Assembly: GCA_040507225.1 (NCBI GenBank)
Contig: JBEVVG010000001.1
Location: forward strand, 1,426,001 to 1,490,000
Source of the DNA: Thiodiazotropha sp040507225
GTDB taxonomy: Bacteria; Pseudomonadota; Gammaproteobacteria; Chromatiales; Chromatiaceae
Direction of reading: 5' to 3'
DNA: 64,000 bases
Shown: positions 26,838 to 35,394 of the stretch, in pieces
Position numbering within the stretch: the stretch's first letter is position 1
Layout of the letters: every line of letters starts with the position of its first letter
Notes under the pieces: model-generated
Told to the model about the DNA's origin: nothing
The model's input: only the letters and a program-made list of their open reading frames with translations
The model's database searches: none
Made by a program: the position numbers and the translations under genes

Positions 26838-29003
26838 TCAGCCTCCGTTGAGGATCATCTCCACTCTGCCCTGGCTGAGTTTTTCATCCAGGATACCCGG
26901 TTTGGCCTGCGGCTCCTTGGGCATGATCGAGTGGCTTTCCACCTGTATCCGGGATTGCTCGATACCTTTGTCCAGGAAGTAGCGGGAGACCCTTTGCGCG
27001 CGCGCCAGGGCTTCGCGCATGGCGTCCAGAGGTTGTGCGCTGGGATCTGTGTAACCCCTGATCTTCAGCCTGGCCTTTTTGTTGAGTGACAGCACGATGA
27101 ACAGGTCATTCATCATGCCGTCAAATTGCTTTGGGATGTCCTCATCAGTCTCTTTGAAGAACACCTGGAATTTCTGAGTCCGGCCGGTCAGGTCTGTTAC
27201 TGGCGTCGGTTCAACCGTGCTCTTCTCATATCTTGTTTGGGTGGCAATGAAATCATCGTCCGGGTTCGAGGGCAGGTTGACTGGCAGATCTTTACCTTCC
27301 GTATCACTCTCAATCACTGCGGCTGTTGATGAGTCAATTTCCATTTCCGCACTGGCAATCTGTGTGGCCTGATTTTTCAGCGTAGCAGGATCATCAGAGC
27401 CACTATCCGATTCCACTTGCTGATTGGCCGGTATCGATGGTCTTTCATCGACCCCATCATCAATCTCGATCTTAGCTGTTTGATCTGATTCCGGACTGTG
27501 CAACCAGGTGGTGGTGCGTGCCCAGAACTCCGCAAATTGCTCCGGTTTCATGACGTACCAGCCCATAACCGCTGATCCAAGTACGACGATAATGAGAATA
27601 TGTCTCAAAGAACGCCCAAGACCACCTGACAGCATTTCAGATGACTCGAGGGTATCGTTGGTGTTAATCAAGCCACCACGGGCTTCGATATCATGCTTGC
27701 GCTTCTCCGCCTTCATGGAAGGCAGGTTGAGGATTTCCTCCGTTTGGCTTGCCGTATTGGCATTGAATCCCTCGTTGTTCTGCCTGTTGCGCACCGTGAC
27801 ATCCTCTTCACCGGTCGTGATGACCTCGGTCACATCACTTGCGCCCCTATCGGGTTCAGGTATTTCCGGCAATTCCCGCTCCAGTTCAGATGCGGGATTC
27901 TCCGCCTCTTGACCATCCGCTTGTTCTTCGGATTGCGGAAAGATGGTTGCGGTATCCTCCTCTTCATAACCCCCGGCTTGCTGGGATGTGGGATCTTCAT
28001 AGCCCTCCGGCTCTGCACTTTCTTCCATGACCAGGGTGGGAGCCTGGCTGATCGGCCCGGAGTTGTCAGTCGTCGCGGATGTGGCATCGCCGGACCGTGT
28101 CGCTGTCTCATTCACGTCATCAACCGGCTGCACTGATTGAAGGTATTCTTCCTGATATTCCTCAAAGCTCTGCCCCGCTTTAAGCGTGAGTCGCTCCTCG
28201 CCCAACAACTCCTTGGCTACGATCCAGACGTCGTCCAGTGTAAAGTCATGGATCTCCTCCAGTGCCCCGTAGAGCAGCAAGCGGCCCACCACATGATTGA
28301 TTTTTCGGGGTACCCCTCCGGTCAGATGATGAATCAGCGGAAAAACGCTCGCATCGAACCCCGGATCACCGTGCCACCCGACGATTCCCAGGCGATGTTC
28401 GATATACCCCTCGGTCTGCTCAACATTCATGGGTTCGATGTTGCATGAGGCAATCAGTCGCTGGCGGATATGCTCCATTTCAGGGCTGAGTATCACTCCG
28501 CGCAGTTCTTCCTGACCCACGAGGATGATCTGAAACAAGGGGTTGCTGCCGGATTGCAGGTTGGACAGCAGTCGCAGTTCCTCCAACCCGTTCAATGTGA
28601 GGTTCTGGGCCTCGTCGATGACGATGACCGCACGACGACCGGACTGGAACTCATTCTCCACGTAGTCCTGAATCCGGGTCAGCAAGGTGGCTTTGTTGTA
28701 GGACTCGGCGGGCAGCCCATACTCCAGCGCCACTTTACGCAGCAGTTCTTCAGCCTGAAGCTGGTTCGTCACCAGGTTGATCGCGAAGACTTTCGATGCA
28801 TCCAACTGGGACAGGATATCGCGTATCAGGGTCGTCTTGCCCGATCCCGGACGGCCGGTGATCATCACGAACCCTTCTCCCTGTTCCAGGGCGTAACTCA
28901 GATGCGACCAGGCCTTGAGGTAGTTCTTGTGAGCGAAACGAAAGCTTTCGTCGGCACTGAGTCGGAAGGGATTCGCATTGAGTTGGTAGTAGGATTCAAA
29001 CAT
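26838..29003 (-). CDS. ExeA-type AAA ATPase fused to a membrane helix and OmpA-like domain
   Basis: A 721-residue composite. Residues 1-270 form an ExeA/GspA ATPase (Walker A GRPGSGKTT at 50-58, Walker B AVIVIDEAQNL from 125). Residues 280-465 are acidic and low-complexity. A single membrane helix (ILIIVVLGSAVMGWYV) lies near 470. A second disordered stretch follows, and the C-terminal 110 residues form an OmpA-like domain with the RGYTDPS...AQRVSRYFLDKGI pattern that binds peptidoglycan. The layout places the ATPase in the cytoplasm and the anchor at the cell wall. Classic ExeA also joins an ATPase through one helix to a peptidoglycan-binding domain, but of a different fold. A role in building an export channel through the wall is inferred. 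Confidence 0.87.
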   Translation of the reverse strand: MFESYYQLNANPFRLSADESFRFAHKNYLKAWSHLSYALEQGEGFVMITGRPGSGKTTLIRDILSQLDASKVFAINLVTNQLQAEELLRKVALEYGLPAESYNKATLLTRIQDYVENEFQSGRRAVIVIDEAQNLTLNGLEELRLLSNLQSGSNPLFQIILVGQEELRGVILSPEMEHIRQRLIASCNIEPMNVEQTEGYIEHRLGIVGWHGDPGFDASVFPLIHHLTGGVPRKINHVVGRLLLYGALEEIHDFTLDDVWIVAKELLGEERLTLKAGQSFEEYQEEYLQSVQPVDDVNETATRSGDATSATTDNSGPISQAPTLVMEESAEPEGYEDPTSQQAGGYEEEDTATIFPQSEEQADGQEAENPASELERELPEIPEPDRGASDVTEVITTGEEDVTVRNRQNNEGFNANTASQTEEILNLPSMKAEKRKHDIEARGGLINTNDTLESSEMLSGGLGRSLRHILIIVVLGSAVMGWYVMKPEQFAEFWARTTTWLHSPESDQTAKIEIDDGVDERPSIPANQQVESDSGSDDPATLKNQATQIASAEMEIDSSTAAVIESDTEGKDLPVNLPSNPDDDFIATQTRYEKSTVEPTPVTDLTGRTQKFQVFFKETDEDIPKQFDGMMNDLFIVLSLNKKARLKIRGYTDPSAQPLDAMREALARAQRVSRYFLDKGIEQSRIQVESHSIMPKEPQAKPGILDEKLSQGRVEMILNGG

Positions 29004-29308
29004 GACAACAGGTTGCGGCGGCTGTATTCACATCCATTTTTCGTATGTTCATGAGCCGTTACTGCGGGACTCGTTTCCAGTGTTGACCGTTCATACAGTG
29101 CGACCAGATGATCGAATAAGGTGCTCACCGGATGTCATGACGCTGGAGGGTGGATGAGGTCTGTTCTGGCATCGTTGAGACCACCACCTCTCTGCTCGGA
29201 CTATATCATGATGGTCTGGGGGCCGGGGTATGAAAAAATACCCGGAGATAGAAATTACATAAATTTATCTATGCATAAATAATATTATTGATCGAAATCG
29301 GAACACCC
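29004..29308. other. Intergenic region, 305 bp
   Basis: No gene supported. A hairpin at 29223-29245 (CCGGGGTAT, short A-rich loop, ATACCCGG, one base bulged) lies downstream of the uncharacterised gene on the minus strand but lacks a clear T-run. The end nearest the ATPase gene should contain its promoter. Confidence 0.4.
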
Positions 29309-30259
29309 TCAAATCGACTTGAGTTCAAAGCTTTTCCCTTCCACGAAGGGTCTTCGGCACTCCAGATAGGATTCGCAGCGGTCGATATAGGCCCGGGTGC
29401 TTTTTGGCATCGGCACCCTCGCACGAGCAATGTGCGTGATCAGATCGGTACCGTCTCTGATCAGTCGCGAGCCCTCATCCACTTCCCAGCAGACCTGACA
29501 GGAGTTGCCGGATTTTTCCATCGGCGCTGTCCCGAGCAAGCGCTCGGCGGCAACCGCAAACCTGGGCCAGACCTCGAAAATCACCGGATCGGTTCTCAGA
29601 GTTTCACACTTGAGCTTGGCGGATCCGGCAAACTGGGTGATCAGGGACTCGACCCCGGGAAAAAACCGGCTGTCGTGGAACGCCGCGATCATGGACTCCG
29701 ATATCCGATCGATATCGTGCATGGTCTGGGCAATCTTGATGTAGCGGGTTTCATAGAAAGATTCGATCGGCACCGTAAATGCGCGGAAAGGCTCACCCCA
29801 GAGCTCGTCAATCCCTTCATCACCGCTGCGGTGCTTGACCAGCCGCCCCATCTCCAGCGCCTCGAGAAGATATTGTCCGCATTCGTGGAGCATCTCCCGC
29901 CCACGTCCGCTTTTGATGCTCTCCTCACTCTGCTTGACCAGTTGCCGGAAAATATCGGTGCCACGATTGAACAGAGCGCCTGCCAGCATGGCGCCTTTGA
30001 CCCGTTTAAGGTCACTGTCCTGCTCCTCGGCGTAGGCCTTGCGAGCCTCTTCCAGGCGCACTCCCGGCATGTTGATGCCGTGTTCGACGTGATTGAACAG
30101 CCGACGCGTCAGAGCCTCAATGAGATATTTTTTGGTTTCCAGGCTATCTTCCATCGGATCATAGTGTTTGATCCAGTAGCCGTCGTAGAAGATGCAGGTC
30201 TTCCCGTCGATCTCTTCGATGGTTCCGTTGGGTATCTCGTTCGAACCAGACATGATCAC
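29309..30259 (-). CDS. Uncharacterised protein
   Basis: I do not recognise this family. It has 316 residues, no signal peptide or membrane helix, and is mostly predicted helical with many charged residues. The N-terminus has a short beta-like segment (GKTCIFYDGYWIKHYDP). Cysteines cluster near the C-terminus (CQVC, and C-x6-C within RCESYLECRR), which could bind metal. It starts with two alternative ATGs (MIMSGSN). It stands alone between the polysaccharide locus and the yceH-like gene. Confidence 0.75.
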   Translation of the reverse strand: MIMSGSNEIPNGTIEEIDGKTCIFYDGYWIKHYDPMEDSLETKKYLIEALTRRLFNHVEHGINMPGVRLEEARKAYAEEQDSDLKRVKGAMLAGALFNRGTDIFRQLVKQSEESIKSGRGREMLHECGQYLLEALEMGRLVKHRSGDEGIDELWGEPFRAFTVPIESFYETRYIKIAQTMHDIDRISESMIAAFHDSRFFPGVESLITQFAGSAKLKCETLRTDPVIFEVWPRFAVAAERLLGTAPMEKSGNSCQVCWEVDEGSRLIRDGTDLITHIARARVPMPKSTRAYIDRCESYLECRRPFVEGKSFELKSI

Positions 30260-30515
30260 AACCTAACCTTAGTAATTCGTGAATTTTGACCTTAACGGGA
30301 TTCATTTGTCACATAGATATTGACTGTCGGCCGATAAACACAATCTTTGAGCATCCCTGCAGTGCAACAGCATTTCTGTGGAGGGCTCCGCCGATTCCGG
30401 GGTCGGGCATGTCTCAGCCAGGCATCCGAATCCTTACCCCTGAGTGACAGAGATATGACAGATCGTCTCCATGCAGGGAATATAGAATACTTTTCACACT
30501 CTTCCCAGCCACCGG

Positions 30516-31199
30516 TCAGGTGGGATCCTGTTCAGGGTTTTCCAGATTTCGAACCCTTTCCTCAAGGATTGCCAGGGCCTCGTTCAGCGCTTCGACCTGG
30601 CGTTCCAATTGTTGAACTTTTGTAAGATCTTCCGCCCCCTGGGTTTCGGCGGTCCCCCTGGCTGGCTCAACTTCATCCAGCACATAGTCTTCCCCAAAGA
30701 AAAGATGAGCATAGCGTGATTCCCGTTTTCCCGGTTCGCGCTCCAGGCGTCTGACATAGGGCCCGTCTTCCCGCCGCATGAGCTGCTGAAGCACCGACTC
30801 AGTCTCCTGGACATCGGAAAATTCGCATAAACGGTTGGTTCGGCTGCGTAATTCTCCCGGGGTTTGAGCCCCCCGCAACAACAGCACACACAGCACACCG
30901 ACTTCCTGGTGGGTGAACTCCGTGGCGCCAAAACCACTGTTACAGAAGCGATGCTGATATTTGGTGACCCGGCTGCCGAAGCCGCCCCGGTCACTGACCA
31001 GGTGTTTCTTCTTCAGGTCGTCGAGCAGATTCTGCACCTCGACTTCAGTCAGGTTCATCACCGGATCGCGGCTGCTTTTTTGATTGCAGGCCGTGGTCAG
31101 GGCCGCCAATGACAGGGGATACTGATCCGGTGTGGTGATCTCCTTCTCGATCAGACAGCCAATCACCCGGGCCTCGCCGGGGTTCAGTTCGATGCGCAT
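30516..31199 (-). CDS. yceH: YceH family protein (DUF480)
   Basis: A 227-residue cytoplasmic protein of the YceH family, which has two winged-helix domains and unknown function. The N-terminus MRIELNPGEARVIGCLIEKE is the conserved family start, which is why I place the start at 31199 and not at the upstream ATG of the same frame. PDQYPLSLAAL, DLKKKHLV and RLCEFSDV are other family segments. The C-terminal 30 residues form a coiled coil (leucine/glutamate heptads). Stand-alone gene. Confidence 0.9.
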   Translation of the reverse strand: MRIELNPGEARVIGCLIEKEITTPDQYPLSLAALTTACNQKSSRDPVMNLTEVEVQNLLDDLKKKHLVSDRGGFGSRVTKYQHRFCNSGFGATEFTHQEVGVLCVLLLRGAQTPGELRSRTNRLCEFSDVQETESVLQQLMRREDGPYVRRLEREPGKRESRYAHLFFGEDYVLDEVEPARGTAETQGAEDLTKVQQLERQVEALNEALAILEERVRNLENPEQDPT

Positions 31200-31657
31200 G
31201 TTCAGGTTCCAGGGTGTGGTTAGTGACAAGGGAGTGTCCGGACGACCGAGTGTACGCCTTTGAGCCGCTGCTGTTCCACTGTCCCGGTCGGGGGCGGGCG
31301 TGATGAATCGGTGCTGTGTCAATGAGTGCGCGTTGCTCAGGAATTTTACACTCATCGCCCGGGTCCTCTCCGGTAACGGGAGCGTGGATCGAGCTGTCAA
31401 CCAGATAGGTTGTTGTCACCTTGTGAAGCCATACCACACAGCTCGCAGAACTCCGACATTCCCACGATTTGTCCGTTCTCACGTGTGAACGGACGAAAAT
31501 GCCCATGGCTTTCGGCCGTCTCAACAATAACTCGAACAGCCCATGAGCCTCACCTGCGGGCTTCGCGTTTAATCAATAATCCGCCGCGCAGGTTATACTT
31601 GCCTAGGGCCTGTTATCACTCATCCGCCAGGCCCTGGGTGGCGAGTGACGCACCGGC
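31200..31657. other. Divergent intergenic region with a palindrome, 458 bp
   Basis: Lies between the divergently transcribed yceH-like and lipase-maturation-factor-like genes. Frames extending from both genes into it look like overlong starts. The notable structure is the 24-base palindrome at 31471-31494. No strong promoter boxes seen. Confidence 0.45.
31471..31494. promoter_or_regulatory. 24-bp near-perfect palindrome, possible operator
   Basis: Halves GTCCGTTC-T-CAC and GTG-T-GAACGGAC are complementary except for one T/T mismatch on each side of the centre (CACGTG). Such symmetry in a divergent intergenic region suits a dimeric regulator. It could also form an RNA hairpin. No regulator gene is adjacent. 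Confidence 0.45.
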
Positions 31658-33148
31658 ATGGGGGTCGATCCTGAAATGAGCATGCGGAGCAGAATCAACA
31701 ACCTCTGGAGGACAGCGGAAGATCTCCAGGGCATCAGTTGGCTGTTCCTGAGATTTCTTGGCTTGATCTACCTGACAGCCTTCGCCTCACTGGCGTTCCA
31801 GGTCGTGGGATTGGTGGGTGAACAGGGTATTCTCCCCCTGCTCCCGTATATGCAGCTGGCGGAACAGTCTCTGGGCGCGCGTGCGCACTACTGGCTGCCG
31901 ATGATCTACTGGTGGACCGGGGGCAGTGATACGATTCTGCTGGCCACCGCCTGGGCCGGTGTCGCGGGGTCTCTGCTTTTGATCCTGGGTCATTGGGAAA
32001 GACCGGTGTTGATCCTGTTGTTCGTGCTCTATCTATCCCTGGTGCATGCCGGACAGCTGTTCATGAATTTCCAATGGGACACTCTGCTGCTCGAAGCGGG
32101 GTTTCTGGCCATTTTCCTGCCTGGCGGACCGACCCTGCTGCTGGTGATACTGTTCGAATGGCTGCTGTTCCGACTGCGTTTTCTTTCAGGGCTGTTCAAG
32201 CTGTTGAGCGGAGATCCCTCCTGGTCCGGGTTGGATGCCCTGCGCTACTATTTCGAGACCCAACCCCTCCCGCACATTGGCTCCTGGTACGCCCAGCAAT
32301 TCCCGCAGTGGCTGCATCAGGCCGGAACAGGCCTGACGTTGTTCAGCGAATTAATCGTACCCTTCTTCATTTTACTCACCCCGAAGTTCCGTTATGCCGC
32401 AGCCGCGATCACGATCCTCATGCAGTTGCTCATCCTGGCCACCAGCAACCACAACTTCGTCAATTTTCTTACCATTGCCTTGTGCCTGTTCCTGCTCAAT
32501 GACCGGATTCTGGCTCCCCTGCTGCCCGCCCGGTTTCGAAACGCGGAAGCCACTCCACCCAAACCGGCAGAGCCGCCGGGAAGACCCCGCAACATTCTGA
32601 TAACGATAATTTTTCTGCTGATCGTTCCAACCAGCCTGCTTCACGCGGTGGCGCGTATCGGGCCGATGACGCTGCCGGATATTGTTCAAACCGGAGTCAA
32701 TCAGGTTCAGCGCTTTGGTCTGGGCCAGGGCTACCATATCTTTCCGACCATGCAGACGGACCGCCAGGAGTTGATCATTCAGGGATCACAGGACGGTCGA
32801 AACTGGTCCGCCTATGAGTTCCGTTACAAACCCGGTGACCCGGCGCTCGCTCCGGTATTCAATGTGCCCCATCAGCCCAGGCTGGATTGGATGCTCTGGT
32901 TCGTGCCGACCCAGCAATCCCTGCAGATGGCCTGGTTCGCTCAGTTCATGCAGCGTCTGCACGAAGGATCGCCCAGCGTTCTGAAGCTGTTGAAAAGTGA
33001 TCCGTTTCCACAGGGACCGCCGCGATACCTGAGAGTTTTGGTGTACCGCTATCAGTTCACCTCGAGCGAGGTGCGTCAACAGACCGGGCTGTGGTGGCAA
33101 AGAACCTATCTTGGGGAATTTCCGCGACTGCCACCGCGGGTCCCCTGA
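31658..33148 (+). CDS. Lipase maturation factor family membrane protein
   Basis: A 496-residue polytopic membrane protein of the LMF (DUF1222) family. Segments ISWLFLRFLGLIYLTAFASL, VGEQGILPLLPY and NFQWDTLLLEAGFLAIFL match the family's conserved first half, and the C-terminal quarter (from about residue 355) is soluble, with RQELIIQGSQDG and a GDP/PRLDWMLWF segment. In animals LMF1 folds lipases in the ER. The function of bacterial members is not established. The start is uncertain: ATGs at codons 7 and 9 are alternatives. Stand-alone. Confidence 0.88.
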   Translation: MGVDPEMSMRSRINNLWRTAEDLQGISWLFLRFLGLIYLTAFASLAFQVVGLVGEQGILPLLPYMQLAEQSLGARAHYWLPMIYWWTGGSDTILLATAWAGVAGSLLLILGHWERPVLILLFVLYLSLVHAGQLFMNFQWDTLLLEAGFLAIFLPGGPTLLLVILFEWLLFRLRFLSGLFKLLSGDPSWSGLDALRYYFETQPLPHIGSWYAQQFPQWLHQAGTGLTLFSELIVPFFILLTPKFRYAAAAITILMQLLILATSNHNFVNFLTIALCLFLLNDRILAPLLPARFRNAEATPPKPAEPPGRPRNILITIIFLLIVPTSLLHAVARIGPMTLPDIVQTGVNQVQRFGLGQGYHIFPTMQTDRQELIIQGSQDGRNWSAYEFRYKPGDPALAPVFNVPHQPRLDWMLWFVPTQQSLQMAWFAQFMQRLHEGSPSVLKLLKSDPFPQGPPRYLRVLVYRYQFTSSEVRQQTGLWWQRTYLGEFPRLPPRVP

Positions 33149-33252
33149 GCCTGGAGACGGCGAGGCAAGGGGACGACGCCCAGGCTGTCGTGGAAATCGC
33201 TGTGCCCAGCTTGACCTGGGTCATGCACAGGCAGAACTCCGGAATATCTAAC

Positions 33253-33444
33253 CTATTGCCGGGAAAGCACTTCTTCGGCCTTGAGCACCATATCCCGGAT
33301 GTCCCGGATCGTGGCTTCCGTAGGAAAGTGCTTGATCCCGTAGATACTCTGACCCTTGAACTCGGCCTTGAAGCCGTTTCGGTGGGTAATCAGGCGTTGA
33401 TGGGCATGAACCTGCCAGCCCTCGTCATCTTTATATTCGTGCAT
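33253..33444 (-). CDS. Small uncharacterised protein, 63 aa
   Basis: A short gene accepted because AGGA lies eight bases before the ATG and the protein has an ordered, non-shadow composition (charged N-terminus, GWQVHAHQR, then a helix ending in EEVLSRQ). It is between two unrelated genes and on the opposite strand to both. No family recognised. Confidence 0.55.
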   Translation of the reverse strand: MHEYKDDEGWQVHAHQRLITHRNGFKAEFKGQSIYGIKHFPTEATIRDIRDMVLKAEEVLSRQ

Positions 33445-33565
33445 CGAAAAAATCCTTTTCTCTTGAATCTGGATTCTTGTTGTTGAGCCTTGGATACTAG
33501 CACCAACGGTCAGCGCGACTTAAACCCTTCAAAGTAAAATCTGACTAAACGGTATTAAAAACAGG

Positions 33566-33934
33566 ATGAGCATCACACAACCCATCAATCTTTACGGAAT
33601 CGCCAACTGCGACACGGTCAAAAAGGCCCGTAAATGGCTCAACGAACAGGGTATCGAATACGAATTTCACGACTACAAGAAAGAGGGGGTCGATGAGGCC
33701 CGACTGCGTGAGTGGTCCCGGGAACTGGGCTGGGAAGCACTGCTCAATCGACGCGGCACCACCTGGCGCAAACTCGACGAAGGGGAAAAATCCCCGCTCG
33801 ACGAGGAACGGGCCCTGCGGATCATGATGGATCATTCCAGCATCATCAAACGGCCCTTGCTGGATGATGGCCATCGACTCACCCTGGGATTCAAACCCGA
33901 GATCTACTCTGAACTGTTCGCTGACCGGGTATGA
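33566..33934 (+). CDS. ArsC/Spx-family reductase (YffB-like)
   Basis: A 122-residue thioredoxin-fold protein. The N-terminal YGIANCDTVKKA carries a single active-site cysteine (Cys15) with the CDTVKKA context of the YffB branch, and KRPLL near the C-terminus is the conserved arsenate-reductase loop. E. coli YffB is glutathione-dependent and its substrate is unclear, so arsenate reduction should not be assumed. No ars genes nearby. Confidence 0.9.
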   Translation: MSITQPINLYGIANCDTVKKARKWLNEQGIEYEFHDYKKEGVDEARLREWSRELGWEALLNRRGTTWRKLDEGEKSPLDEERALRIMMDHSSIIKRPLLDDGHRLTLGFKPEIYSELFADRV

Positions 33935-34136
33935 CACCGGGCAGGTCACTGATCGGCAACAGTCCTGTGGTCGGCGCCAGCCCGATGTGCGCTCCCTACG
34001 ACGATCACCGTCAAGGGTGAAGTTGGAGATACCTTCGGGCCTGTGATTAACCCCAGGCGGACTAAACCTTATTCAATGCATGCGAGTCAATCGTAGTTAG
34101 TCTCATTCAAAACTCCCCCCCACCGCCGCATGCCTG

Positions 34137-34142
34137 TATAAT
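34137..34142 (+). promoter_or_regulatory. Candidate -10 box of dapL-lysA
   Basis: Perfect TATAAT 32 bases before the dapL ATG. The region 17 bases upstream is C-rich and has no -35 match, so this is weak or activator-dependent if real. A good ribosome site (GAGGTG) precedes the ATG. Confidence 0.4.
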
Positions 34143-34173
34143 GCAACGCTTTTCGATTCCCTGAGGTGTCATC

Positions 34174-35394
34174 ATGATCAAGATCAATGAGAACTATAAG
34201 AAACTCCAAGCTTCCTATCTGTTCTCAGATATCGCCAAGCGGGTCTCCGCCTTTCAGGAGGCGAACCCGGATAAGAACATCATCCGTCTGGGCATCGGCG
34301 ATGTCACGCGCGCGCTCCCGGACGCCTGTATCAAGGCGCTTCATGCGGCGGTCGACGAAATGGCCCAGGATGCCACCTTCCACGGTTACGGTCCGGAACA
34401 GGGCTACGACTTCCTGCGTGAAGCCATCGCCAAGGGGGATTTCCAATCCCGAGGATGCCAGATCGATGCGGATGAGATCTTTGTCAGTGACGGCGCCAAG
34501 TGTGATTCGGGCAATTTCCAGGAGATCTTCTCCGCCGATATCCGGGTTGCGATTCCGGATCCGGTCTACCCGGTGTATGTGGATACCAATGTGATGGCGG
34601 GCCGCACCGGTGCGGCCAGTGAAGGCCGCTATACCGGCCTGACCTATCTCGACGGGACCCGGGAAAACGGTTTCATCCCCGAATTGCCCAGCGAGCCGGT
34701 TGACCTGATCTACCTCTGTTTTCCCAACAACCCCACCGGCGCAACCGCGACCAAGGCCCAACTGAAGCAGTGGGTCGACTATGCCCGGGAAAACAAGTCG
34801 CTAATCCTTTTCGACGCCGCCTATGAGGCCTTTGTACAGGATCCGGAGCTGCCCCGCTCCATCTACGAGATCGAGGGGGCCCGTGAAGTCGCGGTGGAAT
34901 TCCGCAGCTTCTCGAAGACCGCCGGTTTCACCGGTACCCGCTGCGCCTTTACGGTGGTGCCCAAGGATTGCACGGCCTACACCGCTCAGGGTGAGCCCGT
35001 CTCCATACACGGCTTGTGGAATCGTCGCCATACGACCAAGTTCAACAGTGTCTCCTATCCGGTGCAAAAAGCCGCCGAGGCGGTCTACAGTCCAGAGGGA
35101 CGGACACAGGTCCAGGAACTGGTGGCCTACTATATGAACAACGCCCGGTATATCCGGGAGCAGATCGAAGGACTGGGTTTCGAATGCATCGGTGGTGAAA
35201 ACTCACCCTACATCTGGATCGATGCCAAGGGCGATTCCTGGGACTTCTTCGACCAGCTGCTGAACAAGGCCGGCGTGGTATGTACCCCGGGCGCCGGCTT
35301 TGGCCGCTGCGGTGAGGGTTATATCCGCATCAGCGCGTTCAACAGTTTCGAGAACGTCCAGCAAGCGATGAACAGAATCAGAGAATCACTCTAG
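34174..35394 (+). CDS. dapL: LL-diaminopimelate aminotransferase
   Basis: A PLP aminotransferase that converts tetrahydrodipicolinate directly to LL-diaminopimelate, bypassing the succinylase steps. It has 406 residues. The N-terminal Y-x-KLQASYLFSDI is diagnostic of DapL, with RLGIGDVTRALP, the PNNPTG loop (184-189) and the PLP lysine in SFSKTAGFTGTR (Lys248). The gene ends one base into the next start (TAGTG), so it is coupled to lysA and the pair makes lysine and meso-DAP precursor. DapL is scattered in bacteria and uncommon in Gammaproteobacteria. Confidence 0.96.
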   Translation: MIKINENYKKLQASYLFSDIAKRVSAFQEANPDKNIIRLGIGDVTRALPDACIKALHAAVDEMAQDATFHGYGPEQGYDFLREAIAKGDFQSRGCQIDADEIFVSDGAKCDSGNFQEIFSADIRVAIPDPVYPVYVDTNVMAGRTGAASEGRYTGLTYLDGTRENGFIPELPSEPVDLIYLCFPNNPTGATATKAQLKQWVDYARENKSLILFDAAYEAFVQDPELPRSIYEIEGAREVAVEFRSFSKTAGFTGTRCAFTVVPKDCTAYTAQGEPVSIHGLWNRRHTTKFNSVSYPVQKAAEAVYSPEGRTQVQELVAYYMNNARYIREQIEGLGFECIGGENSPYIWIDAKGDSWDFFDQLLNKAGVVCTPGAGFGRCGEGYIRISAFNSFENVQQAMNRIRESL

